A DNA stretch of 64,000 bases. Source: Candidatus Acidiferrales bacterium. GTDB lineage: Bacteria > Acidobacteriota > Terriglobia > Acidiferrales > UBA7541. Shown here in pieces: positions 45,254-54,170 of the stretch. Where the stretch lies: positions 1 to 64,000 of the forward strand of contig DASYYH010000016.1 of NCBI GenBank assembly GCA_035934015.1. Direction: 5' to 3'. The position numbers were made by a program, and so were the translations under genes. Every line of letters starts with the position of its first letter. Within the stretch, counting starts at the first letter, position 1. A model generated the notes under the pieces. It had not been told where the DNA came from. It made no database searches and saw only the letters and a list, made by a program, of their open reading frames with translations.

Positions 45254-45613
45254 ATGCCGACATTACTTTCACACCCAACGCGTATTGAAGCAGCAGGCAA
45301 CAAACCGAAAATCATCGAAGAATTTATCGGCAGAGTGAACTCACAGACGTCGGCGCTCAGTGTGGCGCACATGCGAAGCCCGGCGGGATGGGTCGAGCCG
45401 GGGCAAACGCCAGAGTTCGACGAATACACCGTCGTTCTCAAGGGCATCTTGCGCGTCTCCCATCGCGGCGGAACGATCGATGTGAGCGTCGGACAGGCGG
45501 TCATCGCCCATCGCGGCGAATGGGTGCAATACTCGACGCCGGGCGGCGCAGAGTACATTGCCATCTGCCTGCCCGCTTTCACACTGGAGACGGTTCACAG
45601 GGATGCGCAATAA
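45254..45613 (+). CDS. Small single-domain cupin
   Basis: 119 residues forming one cupin barrel. Motif 1 region: FDEYTVVLKGILRVSHRGG; motif 2 region: AVIAHRGEWVQYSTPGGAEYIAICLP. The usual first His-x-His pair is replaced, with few metal-binding residues left, so it may bind an organic ligand rather than act as a metal enzyme, as in EutQ/YlbA-like or sensing cupins. First gene of a five-gene co-directional run with a lyase-like protein, acyl-CoA dehydrogenase, CoA-transferase and MaoC protein; gap to the next gene 30 bp. Exact role unknown. Confidence 0.8.
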   Translation: MPTLLSHPTRIEAAGNKPKIIEEFIGRVNSQTSALSVAHMRSPAGWVEPGQTPEFDEYTVVLKGILRVSHRGGTIDVSVGQAVIAHRGEWVQYSTPGGAEYIAICLPAFTLETVHRDAQ

Positions 45614-45643
45614 ATCTGGGCCGTAAAGAATGAAGGATTCCAG

Positions 45644-46987
45644 ATGAAACGATCGCTCACAGCCGAATCGCTGAAAGATGTGACACAACGCCTCGCGCAA
45701 GCTCAAGCTGCGCTCGCGAAACGCTACCCTGGCGAAACGAGCCGCCGTCAGCCCGTGCACGTCCTTTATGGCGGCGCGCATCTTTTCCGGGCGGACATCG
45801 TCCAGCGCATGAGAGAAAAAGCGATTCAAGCGCTCGATGAGTTCGCTCCTGACTATGTGACGTTCGGGCAGGCTCTTGGCCTTCCTCGTTCCGAGATCAT
45901 TTATGCCCGCGTGCGGGAAAAGCTGCAGCGCGAGCCTGTGGAAGATTACGGCATAGACTTTGAAGACGGATATGGCCATCGCTCTGACAGCGAAGAAGAC
46001 GCGCACGCGCGCTCAGCCGCTGAGCACCTCGCTGTAGCACAAAACCAATCCAGCTTGCCGCCGTTCGTCGGCATCCGCATCAAGCCATTGAGTGAAGAGT
46101 GTCGCGAGCGAGCCTTGCGCACGCTGGACATTTTTCTCACTGCGCTTGTCGAAAAAACCGGCGGTGCGCTGCCATCCAATTTCTCTGTGACGCTGCCGAA
46201 AATCTCGATGACGGAAGAAGCCGCGACGCTCGTGGACGCGCTGGAAATGCTCGAAGTCAAGCTTGGGCTTCCCGTCGGAAGCGTTCATGTTGAGTTGATG
46301 ATCGAAACGGCGCGAGCCATTTCGAACGAGAATGGCGAAAACAATCTGCTGCAACTTGTCTCCGCCGCGCGGGGCCGGTGCGTCGCCGTGCATTTCGGCC
46401 CATATGACTACACGGCTAGCCTGGGCGTCATCGCCGCATACCAGAACCTGCAGCATCCAGCTTGCGACTTTGCTCGCAGCGCGATGCAAGTAGCGCTCAC
46501 CGACACGGGTGTGCGCCTGGCCGACGGGCCAACGATGCTCATACCGATTGCGCCACATCGCGCAACGAATGACGGCTCGCCGCTTACCGCTCAACAAGCC
46601 GACGAAAATCAAAAAGCTGTCCGCGATGCGTGGCGCCTGCACTATGCGAATATCCGCCGCTCTCTTGCGGCGGGCTTCTATCAGAGCTGGGATTTGCATC
46701 CGGCCCAGCTCCCCGCACGTTATGCCGGCGTTTATGCTTTTTTCCTCGAAGAACTCGACGCGGCTGCGGAGCGGCTGAAGAATTTCATCGCCAAGGCAAT
46801 GCAGGCCACGCGCGTCGGCGCTGTCTTCGACGACGCGGCAACGGGTCAGGGTCTGTTGAACTATTTCGTGCGTGCGGTGAACTGCGGTGCGATTTTGGAG
46901 TCGGAGGCGGAGCGCTCAACCGGCCTGACTTCCGCGGAGCTGCGCTCAGGGTCTTTTTTGAAGATTCTCGCGGGCCGCGACAAATAA
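45644..46987 (+). CDS. HpcH/HpaI-like aldolase/CoA-ester lyase family protein
   Basis: 447 residues of TIM-barrel type, longer than usual CitE-like lyases. Visible are VHVLYGGAHLFRADIVQRM at the N-terminus, DYGIDFEDGYGHRSDSEED with an acidic pair fit for Mg2+, GIRIKPLSEECRERAL, VTLPKISMTEEAATLVDALE, and VHVELMIETARAI, the Glu being the usual metal ligand, then HFGPYDYTASLG. It belongs to the DUF6986 branch of the phosphoenolpyruvate/HpcH superfamily by pattern. With the downstream dehydrogenase, CoA-transferase and hydratase genes, a terminal C-C cleavage of a hydroxyacyl-CoA or hydroxyacid is likely (inference); the substrate is unknown. Confidence 0.8.
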   Translation: MKRSLTAESLKDVTQRLAQAQAALAKRYPGETSRRQPVHVLYGGAHLFRADIVQRMREKAIQALDEFAPDYVTFGQALGLPRSEIIYARVREKLQREPVEDYGIDFEDGYGHRSDSEEDAHARSAAEHLAVAQNQSSLPPFVGIRIKPLSEECRERALRTLDIFLTALVEKTGGALPSNFSVTLPKISMTEEAATLVDALEMLEVKLGLPVGSVHVELMIETARAISNENGENNLLQLVSAARGRCVAVHFGPYDYTASLGVIAAYQNLQHPACDFARSAMQVALTDTGVRLADGPTMLIPIAPHRATNDGSPLTAQQADENQKAVRDAWRLHYANIRRSLAAGFYQSWDLHPAQLPARYAGVYAFFLEELDAAAERLKNFIAKAMQATRVGAVFDDAATGQGLLNYFVRAVNCGAILESEAERSTGLTSAELRSGSFLKILAGRDK

Positions 46988-47075
46988 TCCGCGGGCTTTG
47001 CGGGTTCCCTGTCGACGAAATAACTTTCCTGGGTGTAAAGTCGTTTGCTGTTTCTCGGCGCGTAATGCGCGGTCT

Positions 47076-48245
47076 ATGAACGAAATCAATCCACGTTTCC
47101 ACGAGTACGCTGAGCTTCGCCGCCCGGTTCGTGAACTGTGCGCGCAATTTACGAGCGAATACTGGCAAAGGCTGGAAGAAAAGTCGGCCTATCCCGAAGA
47201 ATTCGTCAAGGCGCTCACGGAAGCAGGCTGGCTGGCCGCATTGATTCCCGAAGAATACGGTGGCTCAGGCCTTGGCGTGACGCAAGCTTCCGTGATTCTC
47301 GAAGAGATCAACCGCTCCGGCGCCAATTCCGGCGCTTGTCACGCACAGATGTACATCATGGGCACGCTGCTTCGCCACGGGTCGCAAGAGCAAAAGCGCG
47401 CTTATTTGCCGAAAATCGCCTCAGGGGAATTGCGCCTGCAATCCTTCGCCGTCACAGAACCAACGACCGGCACGGACACAGCAAGCACAAAAACATTCGC
47501 AGAGTGGAAAGGCGATCGCTACATCGTCAACGGCCAAAAAGTGTGGATTTCGCGCATGCAGCACACGGACCTGATGCTGCTTCTGGCGCGAACGGCGCCG
47601 ATGAACCAAGTGCAGCGGCGCACGGACGGCTTGTCCGTTTTCCTCGTGGATCTTCGCGCGAAAAACGGCGGACAGATGCGCGTACGGCCGATCCGCAACA
47701 TGGTCAATCACGAGACGGATGAAGTGTTTTTCGACAACTTCGAAATCCCCGCCTCAAATTTGATCGGCGAAGAAGGAAAAGGGCTGCGATACATTCTCGA
47801 CGGAATGAACGCGGAGCGCATTCTCATTGCCGCCGAATGTATCGGTGACGGTTATTGGTTTATCGAGAAGGCCCGCAAGTACGCCAGCGAACGGATTGTT
47901 TTCAACCGGCCCATCGCGCAAAATCAGGGCGTGCAGTTTCCTATCGCACGGGCCTACGCCAACCTGCTGGCGGCAGATTTGATGCGCTACGAGGCCGCCG
48001 GCGAATTCGACAGAGGCCTTCCCTGCGGTGCCTCAGCGAACCTTGCAAAACTTCTCGCAGCGGACGCGTCATGGGAAGCAGCGAACGTGTGCCTGCAAAC
48101 CCACGGCGGCTTCGGCTTCGCCGCAGAGTACGACGTCGAGCGAAAATTCCGCGAGACACGTCTCTATCAAGTGGCGCCGATCTCCACGAATATGATTCTT
48201 TCTTATCTTGCGGAGCACGTGCTGGAAATGCCGCGCTCGTTTTGA
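47076..48245 (+). CDS. Acyl-CoA dehydrogenase
   Basis: FAD enzyme that introduces an alpha,beta double bond in an acyl-CoA. 389 residues. Seen: N-terminal helical domain with GWLAALIPEEYGGSGLG, beta domain with FAVTEPTTGTDTAS and GQKVWISRMQ, substrate loop, and C-terminal domain with QNQGVQFPIARAYANL, LQTHGGFGFAAEYDVERKFRET (FAD/CoA contacts and likely base region). ATG 47076 is at the normal N-terminus; an extension to 46998 is not conserved. It lies 88 bp after the lyase-like gene and 37 bp before the CoA-transferase gene. Chain length and branching of the substrate cannot be told. Confidence 0.95.
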   Translation: MNEINPRFHEYAELRRPVRELCAQFTSEYWQRLEEKSAYPEEFVKALTEAGWLAALIPEEYGGSGLGVTQASVILEEINRSGANSGACHAQMYIMGTLLRHGSQEQKRAYLPKIASGELRLQSFAVTEPTTGTDTASTKTFAEWKGDRYIVNGQKVWISRMQHTDLMLLLARTAPMNQVQRRTDGLSVFLVDLRAKNGGQMRVRPIRNMVNHETDEVFFDNFEIPASNLIGEEGKGLRYILDGMNAERILIAAECIGDGYWFIEKARKYASERIVFNRPIAQNQGVQFPIARAYANLLAADLMRYEAAGEFDRGLPCGASANLAKLLAADASWEAANVCLQTHGGFGFAAEYDVERKFRETRLYQVAPISTNMILSYLAEHVLEMPRSF

Positions 48246-48282
48246 ATTGGATTTGAATCATGAAGGGAAATCGCGTCCGAAA

Positions 48283-49446
48283 ATGAGCGTTTCTGAGCCG
48301 CACAATTCTCTTCCATTAAGCGGTCTTCGGGTTGTGGCGCTCGAGCAAGCCGTGTCTGCGCCCTTCTGCTCGCGGCAGCTGGCGGATCTGGGAGCGGACG
48401 TCATCAAGGTCGAGCGCCCGGACCGCGGCGATTTCGCGCGCGACTATGATGGCGCGCTCAATGGGCTCTCCGCGTATTTTGCCTGGCTGAATCGCGGCAA
48501 GCGCAGCATCGTGCTCGACTTGAAACAGGGTTGCGATCTTGCGATTCTTTCAAAACTGACCGAGCGCGCCGATGTTTTCCTTCACAATTTGATTCCCGGG
48601 GCCGTCGAGCGATTTGGTTTCGGTCATGACGATCTCGCCAGACGTTGTCCGCGGCTGATCTGGTGTGGCATCTCCGGCTACGGGCCCGATGGTCCTTATC
48701 GCGACAAGAAAGCTTACGATCTACTCGTGCAAGCGGAGTCCGGCGTTATCAGCTTGACCGGCAGCGCAGATGCGCCCGCAAAAGTCGGCATCTCCATCGC
48801 CGACATCGCTTCCGGTTTCTACGCTTACTCTTCCATTCTGGCCGCGCTGCTGGGCCGTGGGCCCAGCGGGCGCGGAGAACGAATCGACATCTCGATGCTC
48901 GAATGCCTGACGGAGTGGACGACGCCAGCTCTCTACGCGTGGTACGGCGCCGGGCAAGTTCCATTGCGCGAAGGAATGCGCCATAACATGATTGTTCCTT
49001 ACGGCGGATACGTTTGTGCCGATGGCGTCGTGAACCTCGCAATTCAGAACGATCGCGAGTGGCGCCGCTTGTGTGGAGAAGTCCTCGATCAACCGGCTCT
49101 TGCCGACGACGCTCGTTTCGCGACGAACCGAGACCGGTTGCGCAATCGCGCCGAGCTCGAAACGCTGATCGAAAATATTTTTCGCGAGCAGACGAAGGAC
49201 GAAGTGATTGCGAGGCTCGACCGTGCGGGAATCGCGAATGCGGCGGTGAACGACATGCCGGCGGTGATGCGGCATGCTCAGCTTGCCGCTCGCAGTCGTT
49301 GGACCACGGCGGATTCTCCTGTTGGAACGATTCCGGCGCTTGTGCCGCCGCACAATTTGGCGCACGTACAGGCGCGCATGGGGGCCGTGCCCGCACTCGG
49401 CGAACACACCCAGGAAATTCTCGCGGAAATCGAAAGCGAACACTGA
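48283..49446 (+). CDS. CaiB/BaiF family III CoA-transferase
   Basis: Transfers CoA from one acid to another through an Asp-anhydride. 387 residues with LSGLRVVALEQAVSAPFCSR, LADLGADVIKVERPDRGDFARDY, NRGKRSIVLDLK, GISGYGPDGPYRDKKAYDLLVQAESG with catalytic Asp146, and GERIDISMLECLTEWTTP. The residues that mark formyl-CoA:oxalate transferases are not evident. ATG 48283 fits the family; the upstream in-frame run overlaps the dehydrogenase gene. The operon setting suggests it activates the acid that the dehydrogenase, hydratase and lyase then process. Confidence 0.93.
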   Translation: MSVSEPHNSLPLSGLRVVALEQAVSAPFCSRQLADLGADVIKVERPDRGDFARDYDGALNGLSAYFAWLNRGKRSIVLDLKQGCDLAILSKLTERADVFLHNLIPGAVERFGFGHDDLARRCPRLIWCGISGYGPDGPYRDKKAYDLLVQAESGVISLTGSADAPAKVGISIADIASGFYAYSSILAALLGRGPSGRGERIDISMLECLTEWTTPALYAWYGAGQVPLREGMRHNMIVPYGGYVCADGVVNLAIQNDREWRRLCGEVLDQPALADDARFATNRDRLRNRAELETLIENIFREQTKDEVIARLDRAGIANAAVNDMPAVMRHAQLAARSRWTTADSPVGTIPALVPPHNLAHVQARMGAVPALGEHTQEILAEIESEH

Positions 49447-49473
49447 AGCAGCGTTTACGCAGGGAGAACTTTA

Positions 49474-49968
49474 ATGATGGATCGAGAGCAAGGCGGACCA
49501 TGTTATGAGGATTTCGAAGTAGGGATGGCACTGCGGCATTCCGTCGGCCGGACGGTCACGCAGGCGGACAACATCTGGTTCTCGCTGCTTACGGCGAACA
49601 CCAACCCGATTCACATCGACGCACACTATTCCGCGCAAACGGAATTCGGCAAGCCGCTTATGAATTCGACGTTCACATTGGCGCTGGTCACGGGGCTTTC
49701 CGTGAGCGACGTTTCGCAAAACGCGATCAATCTTGGGTGGGATGAAGTTCGCATGCCAGCGCCAGTCTTCGAAGGCGACACAATTTATGCGCAAACGGAA
49801 GTGCTCAGCAAACGCGAATCGAAATCGCGCCAGCACATGGGAATCGTGGAAGTGAAAACGACGGGATTCAAGCAGGACGGCACGGTCGTGATGCAGTTCA
49901 AACGAACGATCCTGGTCTACAAACGCGGAAAAGCGCCCAAGCCGCCGCAGCCGTCAATCAAAGACTGA
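49474..49968 (+). CDS. MaoC-like (R)-specific enoyl-CoA hydratase family protein
   Basis: 164-residue single hot-dog domain. The active-site stretch reads FSLLTANTNPIHIDAHYSAQ: His47 of the hydratase-2 motif is kept, but the catalytic Asp position is Asn42, as in some mesaconyl/itaconyl-CoA hydratase-like relatives. Other markers are EFGKPLMNSTFTLALVTGLS, PAPVFEGDTIYAQTEVLSKR and a basic, Pro-rich tail. It follows the CoA-transferase by 27 bp and ends the five-gene operon. It probably hydrates the enoyl-CoA made by the dehydrogenase, giving the hydroxyacyl-CoA for the lyase (inference). ATG 49474 or 49477. Confidence 0.88.
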   Translation: MMDREQGGPCYEDFEVGMALRHSVGRTVTQADNIWFSLLTANTNPIHIDAHYSAQTEFGKPLMNSTFTLALVTGLSVSDVSQNAINLGWDEVRMPAPVFEGDTIYAQTEVLSKRESKSRQHMGIVEVKTTGFKQDGTVVMQFKRTILVYKRGKAPKPPQPSIKD

Positions 49969-50024
49969 CCAGCCATTTTGCGCGCGCGTCGAAACACCAC
50001 AACTTCCCGCACTTGATGCGCGGT

Positions 50025-50903
50025 TCATTTTTCGTGCTCCAGCAGGGCACGCGCATTTTTGAACTCTTCGCGTTTATTCGCATCCAACTTCGGATAACTC
50101 AGATTCAATTCTTCGAGAGCATCGACGATGGCTTCTGCGACGACGAGTCGCGTGAACCATTTGTGGTCCGCAGGCACGACATACCACGGAGCAAAAGCTG
50201 TGCTGGTTTTCTGAATGATCTCTTCGTAGACACGCATGAAGTCGCCCCAGCATTCGCGGTCTTTGACGTCATTTACGGAAAACTTCCAGTGCTTCTCCGG
50301 CTCGTCGAGGCGAGCGAGGAAGCGTTGTTTTTGTTCTTTCTTCGAAACATTCAGGAAAAACTTGCGAACGACGATCCCGTTGCGGCGGAGATAGCGTTCG
50401 AAGGCGACAATGTCTTCGAAGCGCTCCTCCCAGACTTTTGGCGTGACCAGAGTCGGATCGAGTTTTTCCTGTTTGAGGAAATGCGGATGCACGCGAACCA
50501 CGAGCACTTCTTCATAGTACGAGCGGCTGAAGATCCCGATGTTGCCGCGCGCGGGCAAACGTTGCGTGGCGCGCCAGAGGAAATCGTGATTGAGTTCCTC
50601 TTCCGACGGGACCCCGAAGTGATGGACATGACAGCCTTCCGGGTTCACGCCCGACATGACATGCTTGATGGTGCTGTCTTTTCCGGCAGCATCCATCCCT
50701 TGAAAAATCAAAAGCAGCGCCCAGCGGTCCTGAGCGATGAGCTTGTCCTGCAAATCATTCAGACGGGAGATACCGCGATCGAGAGTTTCCTGCGCTTTCT
50801 CCTTTGCATCGAAACCGAGAGTTTCTTCAGGAGAGAAACCCTTGAGCCGAAATTTGCCGCCGTCGGTAATTTTGAACGGCTTCGCAAATTCTCCCGGCTT
50901 CAT
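50025..50903 (-). CDS. ppk2: Polyphosphate kinase 2 family protein
   Basis: PPK2 enzymes phosphorylate nucleoside mono- or diphosphates with polyphosphate. 292 residues: Walker A LIFQGMDAAGKDSTIKHVMS, GVNPEGCHVHHFGVPS, DFLWRATQRLPARGNIGIF, the Walker B-like SRSYYEEVLVVRVHP, lid helix QRFLARLDEPEKHWKFSVND and APWYVVPADHKWFTRLVVAE. A single kinase domain of standard size. Whether it belongs to the AMP (class II), ADP/GDP (class I) or dual (class III) group is not decided here. Convergent with the MaoC gene, 56 bp apart; the amidohydrolase gene upstream on the same strand ends 39 bp before it. Confidence 0.95.
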   Translation of the reverse strand: MKPGEFAKPFKITDGGKFRLKGFSPEETLGFDAKEKAQETLDRGISRLNDLQDKLIAQDRWALLLIFQGMDAAGKDSTIKHVMSGVNPEGCHVHHFGVPSEEELNHDFLWRATQRLPARGNIGIFSRSYYEEVLVVRVHPHFLKQEKLDPTLVTPKVWEERFEDIVAFERYLRRNGIVVRKFFLNVSKKEQKQRFLARLDEPEKHWKFSVNDVKDRECWGDFMRVYEEIIQKTSTAFAPWYVVPADHKWFTRLVVAEAIVDALEELNLSYPKLDANKREEFKNARALLEHEK

Positions 50904-50942
50904 CGCCTAAAAATCTCCTCGCAATTTTTCATCGCCATTAGT

Positions 50943-52274
50943 TCAGCGTTTGTATACGACGCCGCCTTTCATTACAAATGAAACCTTTTGGACGACGCTG
51001 ATGTCTTCCAGCGGATTGCCAGGGACAGCGACGACATCCGCAAAATAGCCCGTCTTCAAATCGCCGATCTGGCCTTGCCACATCAGAACCTTCGCACCTT
51101 CGAGCATGTCCGCCTGAAGAACGGCGAGCGGCTTCATTCCATACTGGGCCATCAACACTAATTCGCGGGCCTGGGTGCCATGCATGAAAGGTCCGACGTC
51201 GGAACCAACTGCGAAGGGTATGCCCGCGGCGATCTGCCGTTTGAACTGCCGCTCTTTGAAATCGAGCATGGTGTGTTCGTTCGCCGCCGCGGCAGGCGAA
51301 GGAGCATGGTCCGCAAAATACTCGAAAACCTGAAAGGTGGGGACTGCGGGAATATCTTTTTCGCGCATGATGCGCATGGTTTCGTCGCTTAGATACGTGG
51401 CGTGGTCGATGGATTCGACACCGGCCTGCACGGCGTAAAGCGCGCCGGGCTCGCCATTGCAATGCACGCCGACTTTCGTGCCCAGCCGCGCGGCTTCTTC
51501 CACGCCAGCAGCAAGCTGCGCTTCGGTGTATTGATATTGCGAAATGAATTTTCCGTCGTGCAATACGTCGCGTCCGGTTTCGTACATTTTCACGAAATCT
51601 GAGCCTTCCTTGTGCTGCTCGCGAATCGTCTCGACAATTTCGTCAATCGTGTTGGCGTAATCCGCATTCCCCAGGACGCGCTGCGCGGGATTGAAGCCGA
51701 CCGCGTCTTCGTGGCCGCCGAGAATGGAAATGGCCATTCCGCTCAGGCGCAGGCGAGGCCCCGGAATTTCACCGCGATTGATCGCGTTGCGTACTGCTGT
51801 GTCCGCCGAACCTGCACCTTCCGTTCCCATGTCGCGTTCGGCAGTGAAGCCAGCCATCAAATCCGCACGCGCGTTGAGCGCCGCGGTGATGGTGCGCTCG
51901 GAAGCAGATTCGTCCACGGTCTGCATGCCCTCGTTGCCGGGATGGAGAAACAGATGGACATGTGCGTCAATCAAACCGGGCATGAGCGTGGTGTTCCCCA
52001 GGTCAATCGTCTGCGCATCCGCCGGGTGTGTGACCGAGCTTCCCACTTCGGCGATTTTGTCGCCCCGCACGAGGATTTCGCCGGGACTGATGATTTTGCC
52101 CGAGTCGATGTCCAGCAGCCGCGCGGCATGCAGGACGATGGGGTGGTCTGGCGGTGCGTATGCGTGTTCAAAGCCGGTGTGCGACGCTTCGCTTTGCGCC
52201 GATGCGGTTATGGTTGTTATGAGAAACGAGAGAATGAGAATCGCGATGGCGGAAAAGCAGCTTTTTATGTTCAT
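50943..52274 (-). CDS. Secreted metal-dependent amidohydrolase
   Basis: Imidazolonepropionase/prolidase-like member of the amidohydrolase superfamily, 443 residues. Signal peptide IKSCFSAIAILILSFLITTITASA, beta-sandwich, then the binuclear metal set: LIDAHVHLFLH (HxH), carboxylated Lys in SDFVKMYETG, GVHCNGE and IDHATYL (two His), and FAVGSDVG (Asp). All ligands are present, so it is probably active on a cyclic amide or on a peptide C-terminus in the periplasm. ATG 52274 places the signal peptide at the N-terminus; an ATG at 52379 with GAAAGGG upstream would add 35 residues ahead of it. Substrate unknown. Confidence 0.9.
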   Translation of the reverse strand: MNIKSCFSAIAILILSFLITTITASAQSEASHTGFEHAYAPPDHPIVLHAARLLDIDSGKIISPGEILVRGDKIAEVGSSVTHPADAQTIDLGNTTLMPGLIDAHVHLFLHPGNEGMQTVDESASERTITAALNARADLMAGFTAERDMGTEGAGSADTAVRNAINRGEIPGPRLRLSGMAISILGGHEDAVGFNPAQRVLGNADYANTIDEIVETIREQHKEGSDFVKMYETGRDVLHDGKFISQYQYTEAQLAAGVEEAARLGTKVGVHCNGEPGALYAVQAGVESIDHATYLSDETMRIMREKDIPAVPTFQVFEYFADHAPSPAAAANEHTMLDFKERQFKRQIAAGIPFAVGSDVGPFMHGTQARELVLMAQYGMKPLAVLQADMLEGAKVLMWQGQIGDLKTGYFADVVAVPGNPLEDISVVQKVSFVMKGGVVYKR

Positions 52275-52722
52275 GGCGGCAGGATAATACCACTTCGGCG
52301 GCACAGTGGTTGGCCGACGGCGAATGCCGTGCGACCAGAGGATGAAAAGTGTGCAATTCTTATCGATTAGAATTGGCATCGACCCTTTCTTTTGTGTGAG
52401 TTACGAAGATTTCTAATAATTACAGTATCGATTTGGCCTCCTGCACTGCTTGGCGCCTTCTGGTTCAACTTTTCGCTCAACTTTCACTTCCCTTCATGGC
52501 TTGCCAATTACCGGCAGGGCCGCGCGCGCTGCAAAGATGCACGCGGCGTGCGCAAGAAAAATCATGGGGAATTTATGAAAGAAATGCAAGGTGTAGTGGT
52601 TGTAAGAACTGGCGATCTTCGAGAGGAATGAGGGTGCTCCGGCGCGTGAAACAGCGACACACAGCGCCCGATCACTTCGATTGAGCCTTACAAAAACAAA
52701 TGCGATGCCGACACGCCGTATC
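52275..52722. other. Non-coding gap between the amidohydrolase and the PLP decarboxylase
   Basis: 448 bp with no supported gene; a 79-codon forward frame has no family resemblance. An AT-rich part (about 52410-52435) may carry the amidohydrolase promoter on the reverse strand. At 52667-52697 the sequence CCCGATcacttcgATTGAGCC-TTACAAAAAC looks like a decayed copy of the hairpin-CTACAAAAAC module seen twice at 279-425. Confidence 0.5.
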
Positions 52723-54153
52723 TCAGGACAAAGGGGCCGATTGCGATTTGCTCTTGGATTCGCCTGACGCAATGGCGAGCATGGCCTGCAAGCTGCACGT
52801 CACGTCGGCGTCCGTGGTTGCCCACGAAGAGACGCTTATCCGCATAGCTCTGCGCCCTTTCCAAAGCGTGCCGCCGCACCAGCACGTTCCCTCTTCCTGA
52901 ATGGCAGCGATGATGCGCGCGGTGGATTCGCCGTCGCCGAAAGAAACAAGGACTTGGTTCAGCACGACATCGTTCAGCACTTCGTATCCGGCTGCGCGAA
53001 AGCCTTCGGCAAATTTCGCCGCATGCTGGCAAGTACGCTCAATCAAATCCGCGACGCCCTCTGTGCCAAGGGAGCGCAAAGCGGCCCAGATTTCTATCGC
53101 GCGGGCGCGGCGCGAGGATTCCGGCCCCCACTGCATGGGTTCGCGCTTGCCGGCAGGATCGGGATAATAAGACGCAGTGATCGACATGGCATGGCGCAAT
53201 GCCTCCCGCTGACGCACGATGGCGATGCCGCTATCCTGGGGCACATTGAGCCACTTGTGCGCATCGGTGGCCCAAGAGTCCGCTCGGGCGACTCCATCAA
53301 CCAGTTGCTTGCGCGCGGGACTGGCGGCGGCCCAGAGGCCGAAAGCGCCATCGACGTGAACCCAGGCGTCCATTGCGCCGGCGATGTCGCAGATTTCGTC
53401 AATCGGATCGCAAGCGCCGGTGTTCACGTTGCCGGCCTGAACGCAGATAATCATAGGTCGTTTCAGCCGGGGTATTCCCGAGGGACACATGCGGCCTTGA
53501 GAGTCCGCCGGGACAACAAGCACGCGGCTGCGGCCAAAGCCGAGCAGCGCCAGCGCTTTCCACATTGTCGCGTGGACTTCTTCGCCAACAACGACAGTGA
53601 CGGGCGGCGCGCCAAACATGCCTTCGCTTTGGACGTCCCAACCAGACTTGAGCAGCGCGGCATAGCGCGCGGCAGCGAGAGCGGTCACATCCGCCATCTG
53701 CGTGCCAGTGACGAAGGCGCCGCCGGAACGCGGAGGGAGGCCGAAGAGCTCCAGCACCCATGCGAGAACAACGTCCTCCAAATATGCAGAGACAGGCGAA
53801 AGATCGAAGAGACAGGCATTCTGATCCCAAACATCGGCAAGCCAATGTGCGGCAACGGTCACAGGCAACGCGCCTCCGATGACTCCGCCGAAAAAACGAG
53901 ATCCCGCACTGGCAACCGTGGCCGGGGAGCCGACTTCGTCGAGGAGTTTCAGGAGGAAGCGGGGATCTTCTCCGTGCGACGACAGAGGCCCGCCCAGCGC
54001 AGCAAGGTTATGGAGCGCGCCGGCAGGCACACCTACATGGCGTTCACGAATTGTTTCGAGATAGCGGCTCGCGCGCGAGGCCGCATCCTTCAAGAGTTCC
54101 CCATACTGATTTTCCGAACGAAAGTCGAGAGAGCACAGCGGCACCGAATCCAT
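52723..54153 (-). CDS. PLP-dependent amino-acid decarboxylase (group II)
   Basis: 476 residues of the aromatic-amino-acid/glutamate decarboxylase group. Seen: an N-terminal segment with GSRFFGGVIGGALPVTVAAH, cofactor region FVTGTQMADVTALAAARYAA, HATMWKALALLGFGR (ring-stacking His), MDAWVHVDGAFGLWAA (Asp to the pyridine N), and the PLP lysine in SWATDAHKWLNVPQDSG (Lys300). The substrate is not readable; close patterns occur in tyrosine, DOPA and other decarboxylases. It is divergent from a CGNR regulator with operator-like repeats between, and its -35/-10 lie within that region. Confidence 0.9.
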   Translation of the reverse strand: MDSVPLCSLDFRSENQYGELLKDAASRASRYLETIRERHVGVPAGALHNLAALGGPLSSHGEDPRFLLKLLDEVGSPATVASAGSRFFGGVIGGALPVTVAAHWLADVWDQNACLFDLSPVSAYLEDVVLAWVLELFGLPPRSGGAFVTGTQMADVTALAAARYAALLKSGWDVQSEGMFGAPPVTVVVGEEVHATMWKALALLGFGRSRVLVVPADSQGRMCPSGIPRLKRPMIICVQAGNVNTGACDPIDEICDIAGAMDAWVHVDGAFGLWAAASPARKQLVDGVARADSWATDAHKWLNVPQDSGIAIVRQREALRHAMSITASYYPDPAGKREPMQWGPESSRRARAIEIWAALRSLGTEGVADLIERTCQHAAKFAEGFRAAGYEVLNDVVLNQVLVSFGDGESTARIIAAIQEEGTCWCGGTLWKGRRAMRISVSSWATTDADVTCSLQAMLAIASGESKSKSQSAPLS

Positions 54154-54170
54154 TCCATCTCCTTTTCTTT

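Noticed and set aside
42464-49446. An oxalate-assimilation pathway formed by oxalate decarboxylase and the CoA-transferase
   Set aside because: No oxalyl-CoA decarboxylase is present, the CoA-transferase lacks clear formyl-CoA:oxalate features, and the two lie in different transcription units.
52392-52631. 79-codon forward open frame in the gap between amidohydrolase and decarboxylase
   Set aside because: No family resemblance, no convincing ribosome-binding site, and position in a promoter region.
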